NCBI GenBank assembly: GCA_037903355.1
Contig: JBAJFE010000014.1
Coordinates: 3,782,001-3,846,000 of the forward strand
Direction of reading: 5' to 3'
DNA: 64,000 nt
Source of the DNA: Trichuris trichiura
Lineage: Eukaryota; Nematoda; Enoplea; Trichinellida; Trichuridae
The translations under genes and the position numbers were made by a program. This document shows positions 13,441 to 25,200 of this stretch, in pieces (within the stretch, counting starts at the first letter, position 1; each line of letters starts with the position of its first letter). The notes beneath the pieces were generated by a model, which ran no database searches, was not told where the DNA came from, and worked only from the letters and a program-made list of their open reading frames with translations.

Positions 13441-13616
13441 TTCCTTGGTCATATGGAATTCTTCGAAACTTCTTTCGTACGCAACTGCCAAACTTTCGTC
13501 TTGAAAATAAACTTGTGTGACAAAAGTTTTCTGTTAAGATTTATTGGATTTGTCTTCAAGATTTGCAATCAATACCTGGCATGAAGATGGAACGTCTTAT
13601 AACGGGCCAGTGGTTT

Positions 13617-13905
13617 TATCTCAAGAAAAAAGAGCATTTTATTCCCCTTAGTAAGTAAAAAAGCGTAAAAGCACACAAACAATCAGAGCCTTCAGACTCA
13701 ACTGGATCCGTCGTCAACGATAGGATACAAACCCTGTCGCTAATGACGGAGCCGGATGAGTGCTCCCTTTAGGCCAAGGCTTGTGCCCTTTCGCTGACGA
13801 CGGAACTAGTTGAGTCTGAAAGCTCTGATCGTTTGTGCGCTCTTACGTTCTTTTACTTGCAACGGGAATAAAACGCTTTTTTTCTTGTGACTAACTCGCA
13901 TTTAA
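13617..13905. mobile_element. Foldback element with Penelope-like ribozyme cores in both arms
   Basis: Arms of about 110 bp (13617-13730 and 13783-13892, extending imperfectly to 13905) are inverted copies of each other with a spacer of about 50 bp. Each arm contains a variant of the motif found at the termini of the Penelope-like element at 41371-44534: CTGACGA, a stem, GAAAGCTC. The inverted pair resembles two Penelope terminal repeats without an interior. Seen: the inverted repeat and the motif. Inferred: descent from Penelope ends. Confidence 0.6.
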
Positions 13906-14230
13906 CTCTTCGGTCGCAGAGTGTTAAAGTGGTTTGTTAGAAACTTTAACGCGATTTTAACGTACACGGTCAAATTTTACCTCTGTTTTTTGCTGTACTT
14001 GTCGCCTTGTTAGCAACAACAGAACGTGCGTTAACAAACGCTAATCATGCTGGACGTCGGTTCTTCAGACTCCATAATATTGTATTAAAGTTTACTATTT
14101 GACTTTGAGAAACAATAAAAGTCAGCCAAGTTGGCAAATCAGTGCGACGGCTGTGGCTGATGCCCAAACAGCAATTTTTCCACGTCAGGTTCAGTATTCG
14201 TTAGCAGCAACCCTAAGTCTCCACGCTGCA
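13906..14230. other. No gene recognised
   Basis: AT-rich spacer between the foldback element and the hAT relic. It may include the 3' flank of the hAT element, but no terminal inverted repeat was identified. Confidence 0.4.
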
Positions 14231-15961
14231 CTAACTGTAGTCTGTTTCTTTTTTTAACGAAAAAATCAGTTGTCGCAGTGAACCCAAGCTCAACCAAATA
14301 AGTGAAAGGAAATGGCACGAAGAACTTTTTAACGACCTTTTATAATTCAGGGTGTAAAGCGTCGCAGTTTGATGCAGTAACCAGAAATGACTGTAGCCAC
14401 TCTTAAATTTAAGCTTCAGTTCCTCGTTGGTTTGCAATTCAATCAGCTCTTCTTGCGTAAATGTCCCTGTTTCGTTAGCGTTTGAATGTGGGTCAAAACT
14501 CCAGGCTGATATGCTCATTGTCAAGATGTCCTCGTATCTTTAACGCATTTCCTTGTGCAGCATACTCAAGTGGTCGCAGTAAATGTGGACATCGTCGTCA
14601 GGTATGCTGCACATTTTCTTCAGCTCGCCAAGACCAAGGAACTGATAAAACTCTCGACGTGCCAAGTTCTGCTTGAAAAGCAAGTGCTTGGAAACGATGG
14701 CTGAAATAACATTCTTGATCTTGATCAAATTCAGATCGTCTCCTTGCAACTGGAGATTCATTTCGCTAAATTTAAAACAACGATCTGACAGGTAAGCGAT
14801 GTCGCCTTTGTGCTTCTTCAAGTTGTTCCTGAGCTCGGCATCATCGCTTTCAAAGAACTGCAAAACTGTTTGAAAAAGCTGATAAAAACGGTTCAGGCAT
14901 ACGCCCCTTGACAGCCATCTAACTTCTACGTGGTAGAGCAAAAGAGCGAACTCATCATTTTCGTCACATGACTGGCTGAATAATCTGTCTTTCAACGGAT
15001 TTTTTAAAATTTTGTTGATCGCTAGGATAGCGTATTGCAAGGAGCAATACAGACGAGCACTGAGGCACTTTAAAACCAGGTGTTGTCGGTGAATTACGCA
15101 ATGCACTGCCAAAACGTTCTGAACCGAACGTTCCAGGTAACACATAAACCGTGATGGCATTCTACCATTGAAGGAGCACTATTCTTCGCAACTGACGTTA
15201 TATTTGTAAGCGGAATTCCTTTCTCTTGAAAGAAACTTTATACAGCGTAAAATATGAACTCTCCCTTAGTATCAGTTATCATTTCTCTTGCGAACAATGG
15301 TTCCTGTTCTAGCCTTTTCCCTTTTATAAACCGTACGTACGCAAGCAACAATACTTCATTCTGTGGCAAAACGTTCTCGTCCAGCTGTAGTGAAAATTGC
15401 GCCGTTTTCAAAAATTACATAGCGTGCTCTCTACATCAGCACTCATTTCATCAATTCGTCGCTGCACCGTATTATTGATCAAAAAGATTTTCTTGATTAT
15501 GTTTGTCGCTGGCATGTGCAGCATAGCACGTAGCACCTCACTCACGGCAGGAAGTAACAGTTGTTCACCAATGGTGTGTGGTTTCCCAGATTTTGCAATC
15601 ATTAAAGAGAGATTATAGGAAGCACGCAAACCAGCGCTAATTTGGCACGATGTACACGAAAGGTGCTTGATAATCTCAGCCGTTTTTTAAATTTGCCTCG
15701 TAGAGATTGAAAATATGAAATATCTTTTCCGGCATTGTCGCCATGCAATCTGTTTAAGTGTTTTAATAATCTTGATGGTTTCATGATTTTGTTGGCAAAA
15801 GTCTTCTCACAGATGAGGCAGAGAGGTTGCTGAGTGTTCAAGGGGTGATTGTATAAATCCGTATTTAAAACGTTCGGCGCTACATTGCCTATATTTCTTT
15901 TTCGGTGCGGCCATCTAGGATAAGCATGCTTGCTATTAACGCCTTCAGAGGTACAAAGCAT
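14231..15961 (-). pseudogene. hAT transposase relic, ZBED5/SCAND3-like type
   Basis: Four minus-strand frames read in order as one broken hAT transposase. 15602-15961 carries a BED zinc finger (CLIC ... HLNRLH). 15408-15629 continues with the KPHTIGEQLLLPA segment. 14540-15160 carries the core (VHCVIHRQHLV, EVRWLSRG). 14231-14524 holds the C-terminal dimerisation part (QEELIELQTNEELK). Between the second and third pieces the segment normally reading TDGAPAM appears as KNSAPSM, so the first catalytic Asp is Asn. Frame changes separate the pieces, so it is inactive. This family is widespread in animals and has been domesticated elsewhere, but the frameshifts argue against that here. Confidence 0.85.
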
Positions 15962-16985
15962 TGCGCTGGCTTTGAGGAACTAGAAGCTCACTAAGATAAA
16001 TTATAAAGACTTATGTGCGTCCTGCTTCAGCATGTGGCGGAAACCAGCTCTGCGATGGTTTCTATTTCTTCCTAAATTTGGAAGGTCTACATTCTCAAAA
16101 GCTGTTTCTTTGTTGGGTCCGAGAACGAAGCTGCGTCCTCATAGCCAGTAGCCAATGCAAGCGCCGTAGGCGTAACGCCAAGCTATTGTATACATGGCTC
16201 TTTTGTTTCTCCTCTGTTCCTCCTCTCTGTTTCGTTTCTTTCCCACTTTTAAGTCGCATAAAACATGGCTTCATCACCTCATAAACTTCCTTAAGGCCTT
16301 GTAGAACCTATTCCGATTTACTGACGCTAACAAATTACTGATGTAATGAAAGATCAAACGGAAATTACATAACAGTTACCTTTATCTCTTTCCCGTAAAG
16401 ATTTGACATTTGATGAGGTTCACAAAAACTTGTGACTATCGAATGCCGAATTTTTGAACCTAGTGACTTGGAACGATGTATTAGTGCAAAAGCAGCAACA
16501 GTGAAGACGTAAGACTCCGCGAGCCTATGACAGGATGTAGGCAAGAGAAAAGAAAGAATTCCTTGTGACCTTCACTTTTCTCTGTTCACGGCGTCCCCTG
16601 AAGACACGACGTCAAGCTTCCCTCCAGATACTAAATGCAACAACTGTAGAGTTCTTCCAAACGACTTCGAGTCGCGGCCAAAGGGAGAAGTCACGCAACA
16701 TCATTCAGTATTCAGCCAGCCTCTGCGAATTGTCAGCGACTTAGCTAGAACGCAGCAGGGTGCTACTGATTCAGGAGCGCCACGTTGCGCTTATGACAAG
16801 TTCTTCTGTCTATGTTCCGCGATATCGAGAAATTGCTTACTTTCTGTTTTCACAAGAAAAGTTACATTAGAAAAAAGACGTATACGTGCAACTGGTGGAC
16901 CTCTTTAGCTTTCACGGTTCCCTTGGACTTTCGCACTGCACCCAGGGTGCTCTGGGGCTCCCGTTGGAAATCTCTGGTTTAAAGT
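15962..16985. other. No gene recognised
   Basis: Short ORFs only. It may contain the 5' flank of the hAT element, but no terminal repeat pair was found. Confidence 0.4.
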
Positions 16986-17204
16986 ACCGTATATTACGGC
17001 CTATAAGAACACCCCTCTACCTAAGTAATGGATGGTAATAATTGGCCCAGTTGGTACTTCCTAGGCTCGCATTCGACTTAATAGTCTTATGAGCTGAACA
17101 GCAATTCTTCCACCTCAATTAGACTCACTAAGTGATTAACTGTGCCTATCATTACTACCCATTACTTAGGTAGAAGGGTGTTCTTATAGGCCGTAATATA
17201 TGGT
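16986..17204. mobile_element. Short element with about 50-bp terminal inverted repeats
   Basis: The left end (ACCGTATATTACGGCCTATA, continuing for about 50 bp) and the right end (its reverse complement) match with only a few differences. The 219-bp element has no ORF and a unique central part. The TIR length is unusually high for the size, so the transcript would form a long hairpin. Superfamily not assigned, and no clear target duplication was seen. Confidence 0.8.
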
Positions 17205-18102
17205 TTGTTCGGTTCAACAGTTTGGGATCTTCGTTAGTCATTTGTAGTTGTGCTTTCATCTTCGTTAATCATACCTCCTTTCGGAAATGTGCCTTCTTTG
17301 CATGCCATTTATCTCCTTTACCTGTACTGTCTACTTAGTACGGACGAAGGCCTGTTCCTCAGAACATGGCCCTTTCTACGTAGTTAAACGTGTGTCTTTC
17401 CGAGTGTGAGAAAGTAACTATTTCCATTTCGAAAGCAATTTGTAATACCAAGTTAATGACGCTCCAATGGGCAGACCCTTTTCACCCACTCTAGCGGTCG
17501 TCTTCATGGAAAGTCTAGAAGAAAGCTCTTTGAAACGGTGGATATGCAAATTGCGCCGCATCTGTTAAGTGATGCATAGATGACGACCCTGCGATTATAA
17601 ACAGTGGTAAAGAGGAGTACTTCTTAAGCTTTTTGAATAGTTTCTTCCCAACCATATTGTTTTCACCATGGAAGGAGAAGAAGAATAATATGAGAAGCTA
17701 GCTTTTCTTGATGCTTTGGCCATCTGTCCCAGTGATAGCAGAAAAACCAAAGTTTACAGAAAATCAACTCATTCAGGTGAATACCTACATTACCCATGTC
17801 AGCATCCATGCTAAGTAACGACAGAGGTTTTACGTGACATAGTAGATCGAACGAGTAGACTATGCAAACTTGAAGTTCGCCAGTGAAGCACGTTGGACCG
17901 ACCTTTTCCTAAAAATGAATAGGCTTAGTGTTTGGGTTGTTTGCACGGAGCTTGTCCCGTTGAAAGACACAGAAAATTTCAATAGTAAACCGTCGCTTTC
18001 AGGCTGCGCGTGGCCCCTCCTCACCGGTACTAAAAATTAATGTAAATAGCGAGTGCGATATCGCCATTCAATCGGTTTAACGGTTTAAAGCGAGCGTTAG
18101 TC
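17205..18102. other. No gene recognised
   Basis: Short ORFs only. The T-rich start of the Penelope fragment follows. Confidence 0.4.
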
Positions 18103-18960
18103 TTGTTTTTGAAGTTTGTCTGTCAGCTAACTGCGTCCTTTGTAGCGTATATGTTGAACCGTCTTGATATGTACGTGTTACTCTATTTTTCATATTTTAC
18201 TCCATTGGTCATTTCACAGTTGCTGCATCCATTTTCCATTTCTTGTACCTTATATGTTAATTCATTTTTTGCTTATCCCACTTTGTTCCACATAAATTTA
18301 TCCATTTTTACTTATATTTCCATAGATGATGTTCTATGGAATTGGTATATTGTTCCATTGTTTTATGTACTTTACTCCATTGTTTCACTTTGTTCTATGT
18401 GTTTGTGTATGTAGTCAATTTAATGAGCAGCAGATGGAGCGCGTAATTATGTTTCCTTCGAAGTTCAGTTATTTCTACTCCTTGATCGCGGTTGTATGTC
18501 GCATTATGTCTAATGTACAGGGCTTCTTTAATCCGTCTTGATTGTAAATTACTTTCATAGCATAAAACTTTTGGTTGAAAAGGCTGGTGGCAATGTGTCG
18601 CATGTTCCACCACAGGTAAGGCTTGTACAGCTTTTTCCGTGATAACTCAAGGATCCAACGTCTGTCTTCAGCGATTTTCGATAGGAGTGCTACTATTGTT
18701 AAGTGTTTTTCGTGTTGTTGTAACTAATAAGCTTCTTTTATATGTTCATTGAACCTGTATTCCAGAATATTGCTTGCTTCTCCAATATAGACTCCTGAGC
18801 AAGCACATTCGACCGCATAAGCTAACCCTGTTTTTTGTTTGCTTGTATTTTCGTTTTATCCTTACGAAGAACTGACCAGAGATTGTGGAAACTCTTGAAG
18901 AAAACTCGGAAATCTAATGGTTTACCTAGCAGAACAATCTTTTCACCTAAACCTACAACG
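18103..18960 (-). pseudogene. Penelope-like element, 3' fragment with GIY-YIG domain
   Basis: On the minus strand from about 18960 the sequence encodes a conserved stretch seen in the copy at 42071-42991 (GLGEKIVLLGK), then the GIY-YIG endonuclease (AYAVECACSGVYIGE ... RFNEHIK). This is followed by a tail peptide (18395-18613, ALYIRHNATYNRDQGVEI) also present at 41763-42047. A T-rich 3' region ends the fragment. Most of the reverse transcriptase is absent, and stops interrupt the frame after the endonuclease. Penelope-like elements combine a reverse transcriptase with a GIY-YIG nuclease. This is a truncated, inactive copy. Confidence 0.8.
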
Positions 18961-20451
18961 TAGGGAATAACTAAACTCTACCATTAGGCTTAGTCTCCCA
19001 TTAGCTATTTCACTCATTAGAGACTGCATAGAAATTGTTCCATAAAACCTAACAGTTCAAGCGTACTGTCCCTTGCTTAAAATGACAACTGCTTCCAGTT
19101 GGAAATTTTTTGCTGCAGCGATTTACGACGTACAGCAGACTGACGCACAAGGTTGTCAAACGGTGAATGCAAGGTTTTAAATCGGTTAGTTATACAACAG
19201 GAATCTGGCAAAATTGCTTGACTTGTTCTCATTTGCTGATGGTATCACAAATGCGCTAATGTATTTAGGCGCTAAGTACTATCAGTAGGTTCAAACAAGG
19301 CCAGACAAATGTAGCCATATTAGCTGATTATAATTAAATTTGATTTTTAGGACTGAGTGAAGGTCGCACAGTGTTGCTTGGAGTTAAATTTGAAGAGCGA
19401 GTGAATACACACGTGCATCATCTACTGCTTTCTGCTCTTGAAAGGAACACAGTTTAACGCCATCGTTTGGCTTTTTCTTTACACAAAACAACTTTGCGTG
19501 ACTGATTGCTGTAAATCAGTGCTAGCTATTCTACGTCAATATGTTTTTTTCAGGTTTGAACTACTGTTAGTTAAATATGATAGTGAATAGTTATCTTGAT
19601 GCTATGCCATCAAATTGAGTTTCTTTTACGGAAATTTAGTAAAAAAAAGTCAAGCCGTTTTTATTTTAAGCCAAATTTGTGCAAATGCACTGGAAATACA
19701 TGACGCCCCGTTGAATACGCATCTAGCAATCATACAATTCAGTTAACGGCAAACACCAATATTTTGTGCGCGTCGAGGCCGCTATTAGCAACAATTAAAA
19801 TGTACAAATCAGTCGTACTTCCGATGCTGATTAAAGAATTACGATTGTCCTGAAGGTTCCTTGTTATTTGTGTGAAACTTGATAGTGATTATATTCCAGT
19901 GAGGTACAGTGGCAAAAACATTTTTCTGCCTTTATCCATGAGCTTTCTTTTGCGTTGAACTTGTTTCGGTATCTGCTACCTCTTATAGGCCCTTTCTTGA
20001 ATGGCTTTGTGCAGCAGCGATGCATCTAACGTAGAAGAAATTAAAAAGCATTTCAAGCAGCTTGCGGACGCGTAGGAATGTTCAAGCTTTCTGATCTACA
20101 CGACAAAACAGAGTATGTTTTCTGCAATGTCACAAAATTTGACTAGGTTTATTTTAAGCCCGTGCACACCAATGGCATGGCCACGTTAAATCTTTCGGTT
20201 CCAATCGAATGATTATCTGCATGATATTTTGAGTGTGGACTACCAGTTGAAGGTAAGATTTTTGAAAAAACCACTTGCCTGTTTTGCCTTTTCCCATCCT
20301 AATTTCATGTAAATCGCTTTGTCATGGAATTCACTTAGATTTTTCTGACGTTCCAGTTTCACAAACTGTGTCACTTGTACTTGTACCTCACTACATGTTA
20401 CTATTTTGCTTAGTGAACACTTTTGAATAAGTATTCTCGATAAAAACTATA
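18961..20451. other. No gene recognised
   Basis: AT-rich sequence with no ORF of note and no recognised repeat. Confidence 0.45.
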
Positions 20452-21634
20452 CAGTCGGCCCTCGTTATCCGTGGATTCTATACAACGCGGTTTATCCGGC
20501 GTGAAATATCGACGTCATCTTTTACACGCCAGTATACTAGATAAAGCCTAGAACAGTTAGTGGTTGCTGGAAGCGTTCGTGGGGAGGACCCAGTCAGTGA
20601 ATGCGAGAATTTAGGTGCCATCGACGAGGAAGTCATGGACATAGTGAATATTGCCAAGGAGTTGGGAGTTGATGGTTTCTCCGACAGGATAGAAGACGAT
20701 ATCAGGGAGCATACAGAAGATTGTGGAAAACCGTTTACCAACGAAGAACTCGAGGATCTACGCAATCACCTAAGGGCAGCGACGACAGCGTTATGGAAGA
20801 TACAGGAGCTTAAACACCCTTAGATTGGACGCTGCAAAAGCTTCTCAGTATTTGCTGGCAAGCTCAGGTCTTAAAGGATATGATTGCTGAATACGATCCA
20901 TCCATGGAACTTGGCATCATGGTTACACGAGAAATAACGGCTTCATTGAAGCCGCTACAAGATTTATTCGATAAAGGGAGGAAAAGGGAGACAGCTCCCT
21001 AGAACAATGTTTTTAAATAAAGATCCGGCAGGTGCGGAGAGTATCATTTTAAGGCGAGACGTTTTGCTACCAACAAATTCAAGAAACCTTAGGACTAGCC
21101 GTTCTCCAGGGGATCTGCGCCCACTTACAGAAAGTGGGTAAATTGATTCTTGACGCTCCAAACGTTTCTGCCGCAGACGTTTCACTCTATGCGAATGTGT
21201 TCTGTGTGATGTTCACTATTTCTGCTTAGGCTCCCCATGTGTATTTTATATTCCCCCTGCTCTGTACCCATTCTGCGCACCAGTACATCGCTTAGCCCAT
21301 TACAGCAAGGCGTTTCCCAGGCGTTTAAAGAAAGAGCATCTTACTTTCATCCTTTAATGTATCTAATGGCTGACAATGGCTAACCTGATTGGACAAGCGC
21401 AGTCTCATTGATGTCATTATCTCGTTGCCAGATTCCGTAGTACCAAGCCTCGAAGGATCACTACGTATGACAACCGTTCCGGAAGGAATTCAAAGGGGCA
21501 GGACGAGATACGCGGCTAGAATATAATCTACTTGGTCTTTTTCATAGGGTATCCTATATAACGCGGATTCAGCTTAACGCAGTGAAGCGCTCAAAATTTT
21601 GTACGAATTAACCGAGGTTAACGAGGACTGACTG
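20452..21634 (+). mobile_element. Tigger/pogo-like DNA transposon, degenerate (1183 bp)
   Basis: Terminal inverted repeats (CAGTCGGCCCTCGTTATCCG at the left, CAGTCAGTCCTCGTTAACCT on the reverse strand at the right) are flanked by TA (20450-20451 and 21635-21636). Inside, 20560-20823 (+) encodes a segment like the C-terminal part of Tigger transposases (DIVNIAKELGVDGF, FTNEELEDLR). This is followed by a related segment (MIAEYDPSMELGIM, ASLKPLQDLF) in another frame. The DNA-binding and DDE catalytic parts are missing, so the copy is non-autonomous. Confidence 0.85.
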
Positions 21635-21636
21635 TA

Positions 21637-22100
21637 ATTTTTAAACTCTGTTTCCAGCTAGTAAACGTTGCAGTTTGCTTGCTAAAATGCCTTCTTTTGT
21701 AAAAACGTGGTTTCTCAAACTAGTATGCTGCCATTGCGTTCATCCAACTTCTTTATGTTTGGGCATTGATGCAGTAATAAATTTACCATAGTGATTTATG
21801 CTATGAATTGTGACAGCAGCAGGCATACGTTTATAATTATTCTAAATTGCTCTATAGCAGCTCTTCATAAGAACGATGACAATGTAACTGCATTCTTTCG
21901 CATTCATGCGTTACTCGATTAAAAAGGATCAGGATCAGGAATCATTGTCACATTAGGGACCTTTATCTTATCTTCCATGTTTGTTTGTCTATTCATCTGC
22001 ATTTAGTATTAAGAGGGCATATCTGATCACTTCGTTTGACCAGCGACTCTTTTTCCCATTTTAATTCGTTCCCGAACGTTGTTGAAGTTTACACTTATTC
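21637..22100. other. Upstream region of the acid phosphatase gene
   Basis: No ORF with recognisable similarity. This is presumably 5' flanking sequence of the gene starting at 22219. No TATA box could be assigned with confidence. Confidence 0.3.
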
Positions 22101-22160
22101 TGTGTCGTCATTTCAATGCATCAATAGATACTTCAATTCCGTGTCGTCATTTCAGTGCAA
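22101..22160 (+). repeat. Two-copy direct repeat upstream of the acid phosphatase start
   Basis: A unit of about 20 bp (TGTGTCGTCATTTCAATGCA) occurs at about 22101 and, with two or three changes, at about 22141. It lies 60-120 bp before the inferred start codon, so a regulatory role is possible but unproven. Confidence 0.5.
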
Positions 22161-22218
22161 AAAAGGCTGTTTTCAATGCATATCGGCATTAATAGTTGCG
22201 TTTTTTAGCTTTCATTCA

Positions 22219-25200
22219 ATGCTTGCACCGTTTCTCCTTGCAGTAGAGCTGTTTCGTATAGTGCTGATTACATTTCTTACTCAAACCATTTCCGCCGGAG
22301 TCGAACAAAACTTACGGATTGTTCACGTAGTAAGTTTTTTTGTTTTTTTAAAGATCATCTGAAGATTGCTACTTGTAGATTTGGCGTCACGGTGCTCGTG
22401 CTCCGTTACAACTTTTTCCGCTCGATTCTGTGTCAAAATCTTCTAAATGGCCAAATGGACTGGGAGAATTAACCTCGGTAGCACGGCGCTGTTTCGTACC
22501 AGGAAACGGAACATTGCTTTTCGAAATATTTAAGGAGGGTATGCAACAACAACTTCTCCTTGGCAAGCTGCTGCATGAGCGCTACAAAGGTTTCCTATCA
22601 AACTACACAGCAAAATCGGTGAGAGCGCCTAACAGGATGAAAGTATTACTAGTGAAAAGTGGTATCTACATTTTCAGGTATACGTAAGATCCACGGACAC
22701 TAATCGCACCATAGTTAGCGCTCTGGTCAACCTCCATGGCATGTTTCCCTCTAAAGGCACGGACGCTCTTCTGAACGTCAGCTGGCAGCCTATCCCTGTG
22801 CATACCGTGCCTCGGCGATTCGACAAAGTAAAGCATCTTCTTTGTTCTCATGTTCCAAGGTCTTGTCATTCCTAGCTATTGGAAGTCACGAGCTCCTATT
22901 GTCCATATCCAGACAGCATATTTTTTAACGAAGTGATGACCTCCGAGCCTGTAAAAAAGATTATGGAAGAAAACGCTGAGCTGTTTAATTTTCTTCGCAA
23001 TCAAACTGGTCTTGCAATACCAACTTTTACGGATATTTATGATGTTTATGACCCATTAAATTGTGAGGTAAGTAAAGCGCAATTTCGTGCACAGACATAA
23101 AGCGTTATAGCCCTTAGTTGATATGGCTAACTCCATTGAACAACTTGTTACGACTAACCGTCTTGCTGTCTTTTGGAAATTGAATTCGGCTAAGGGCGTG
23201 ATATTCCAAACTACTCATAGTTAATTCCAACAGTTAATTTACATGACTTTTATTAATTTTATTTGTCCGTGGATCAAAGGGTGTTTTTGCCGGAAGACTT
23301 CTTTCATAGAGTTTTTTTAACCCAAATATTTATTCTATTGAAAATTGCAAGTTAAAATGCCTACGTTAAATTTATTGCCATTGAGCACCAACCGTTTCTG
23401 CGCTCACATTTTACGTACACTTCCTAAAAGTTTACCCATCGTTTTAGAGCTTGTTTTTGCCAATGTTCTTATTCAGCAGTTGAAAGCTGGGCTATTGCTA
23501 ACGACGCAAATACAGCAAAACGATCTAGTGGAGAACAAATATTTTTAAATAGACCTTTTGCTGTACTTTCAATGGAAATATTTTTTGGCAATTATAATCT
23601 TAATGTATTTGTCTGGCCCATTTTTAGCGGTTCCATTACAAGGAGAGCAGTGCTCCTCACTGGGTCAGCGAAGAGTTATTCCGAAAGATAGAAAGTTTAT
23701 TCAAAATTTCTACGTTGTATTACTATTCGCATCCAATCATACGACGATTTCGTGGTGGTAAGTGTTCTGAATATCTTACTTGGTAAGAAACCATGGACGT
23801 TGTTCGCAATGCACTTTTACTTAGAACCATAACAATTTCTCGTGCACATGTCATATTTTCACAGTATACTTGCTGCTTTTTTATTGTTCGCAAGGAATGA
23901 TTCTTTCTATGCACAAGGCTGCCAGATATGGCTTGGTTCTTCGTCAGCGGAAAATAAGTACATTAGAATTTGTGCGCTGTGGTAAGGAAAATTTTAAAGT
24001 GAACGTCAACACGTTAGTGTACTAAGCTACCGGGAAAATCGAATGAATGTTGTTTTTCTTCTATTGCTTTTGGTCAGCTTTTTATCCATTTCTTTTTAAC
24101 GTTGTAGCTCATTTTGTAATCCAGAAATTTGACTTCCTTAGTCTAAGATGTGCTATACAGTTTGTAACTTGCCTTATGCTACTTTTCTATGCTATTCGTG
24201 TTCCAATCAAAAAGTAAGAAAAAGTAACAAATGGTTGAAACTTCACAGCATTTAGCCTTGTTAATAAATGGGTTCTAAAGGTTGTTAATTTCCTTCTCCT
24301 TAGCCCGGTTGTAATTAGGTTAGAATCAAACCTTGAAAATGTGATGTTTTAGTACGGGACTGTGCGTTTTCATATTTCAATGTCTTTATTACGGTAGCAG
24401 TGTCCCGTTAAATGAGAAAACTTTTTTTTTCATTTAACGGGACACTGCTACCGTAATAAAGACATTGAAATAAGAATCAAACCTAATATCATTTTAAGGT
24501 TTTGCGGAGGAGTCGTTTTTCTTTGCACGGTGACGGTGTGTATACTCAACTTAATCCTGAACCTTGTGGCAAATTTTCTGCAGCCTAGTGCATGGGAATG
24601 GTTGATTCAATAGTTTGTAGGCTTTCGCGAATACTTATAGATAGGGACCTTGACATAAGCAGTTCATACACCTTCTAAACGGTTTTTGGCTTTACGGAAG
24701 GGAAACGCAGAAGGCATGTGTTCCTGGAATCCTTGAATCGTAGCCAAAGGGATGAACTTTTTCCCACTCCTAAACAGCGGCCTTGCCTGTAACATGTTAT
24801 GCAATTGTCTCTACTGAAGAAGATCCACGATGACAGACCCTGGCAAAGGCAATGAAATGAAATCTGCACTGGCTTTGAGCGATAGTGATCATGACAAATA
24901 TGCACATGCAAAGATGGCGGGCTGGTCTTCTTAAATCAGAAACAGGAGAGCTCGTTTCTCTGCCTTCCTGTCTACTGTGAGCGGCGCTCAGTACACTGAG
25001 GTCCGTAAGAGAGAGAGGAAAAATTTGGTCAAGTTAGCACTTGCATTTTCATCATGCACTAATGAAAAGCCTGATCATAATTATTGAATATTTCAAGGCT
25101 ACTTTTTTTGCCTACTCGTTTCGAATATCGGAAATCTCTGAAAAACTGTCCATTAGTTTACTAAAATAGTCATCCATTACTGGGGCTGTGTTGTTCAAAC

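Noticed and set aside
24580..24640. Candidate for the missing phosphatase exon (PSAWEW)
   Set aside because: It runs into stops and does not match phase. The exon at 23628-23757 fits homology and phase fully.
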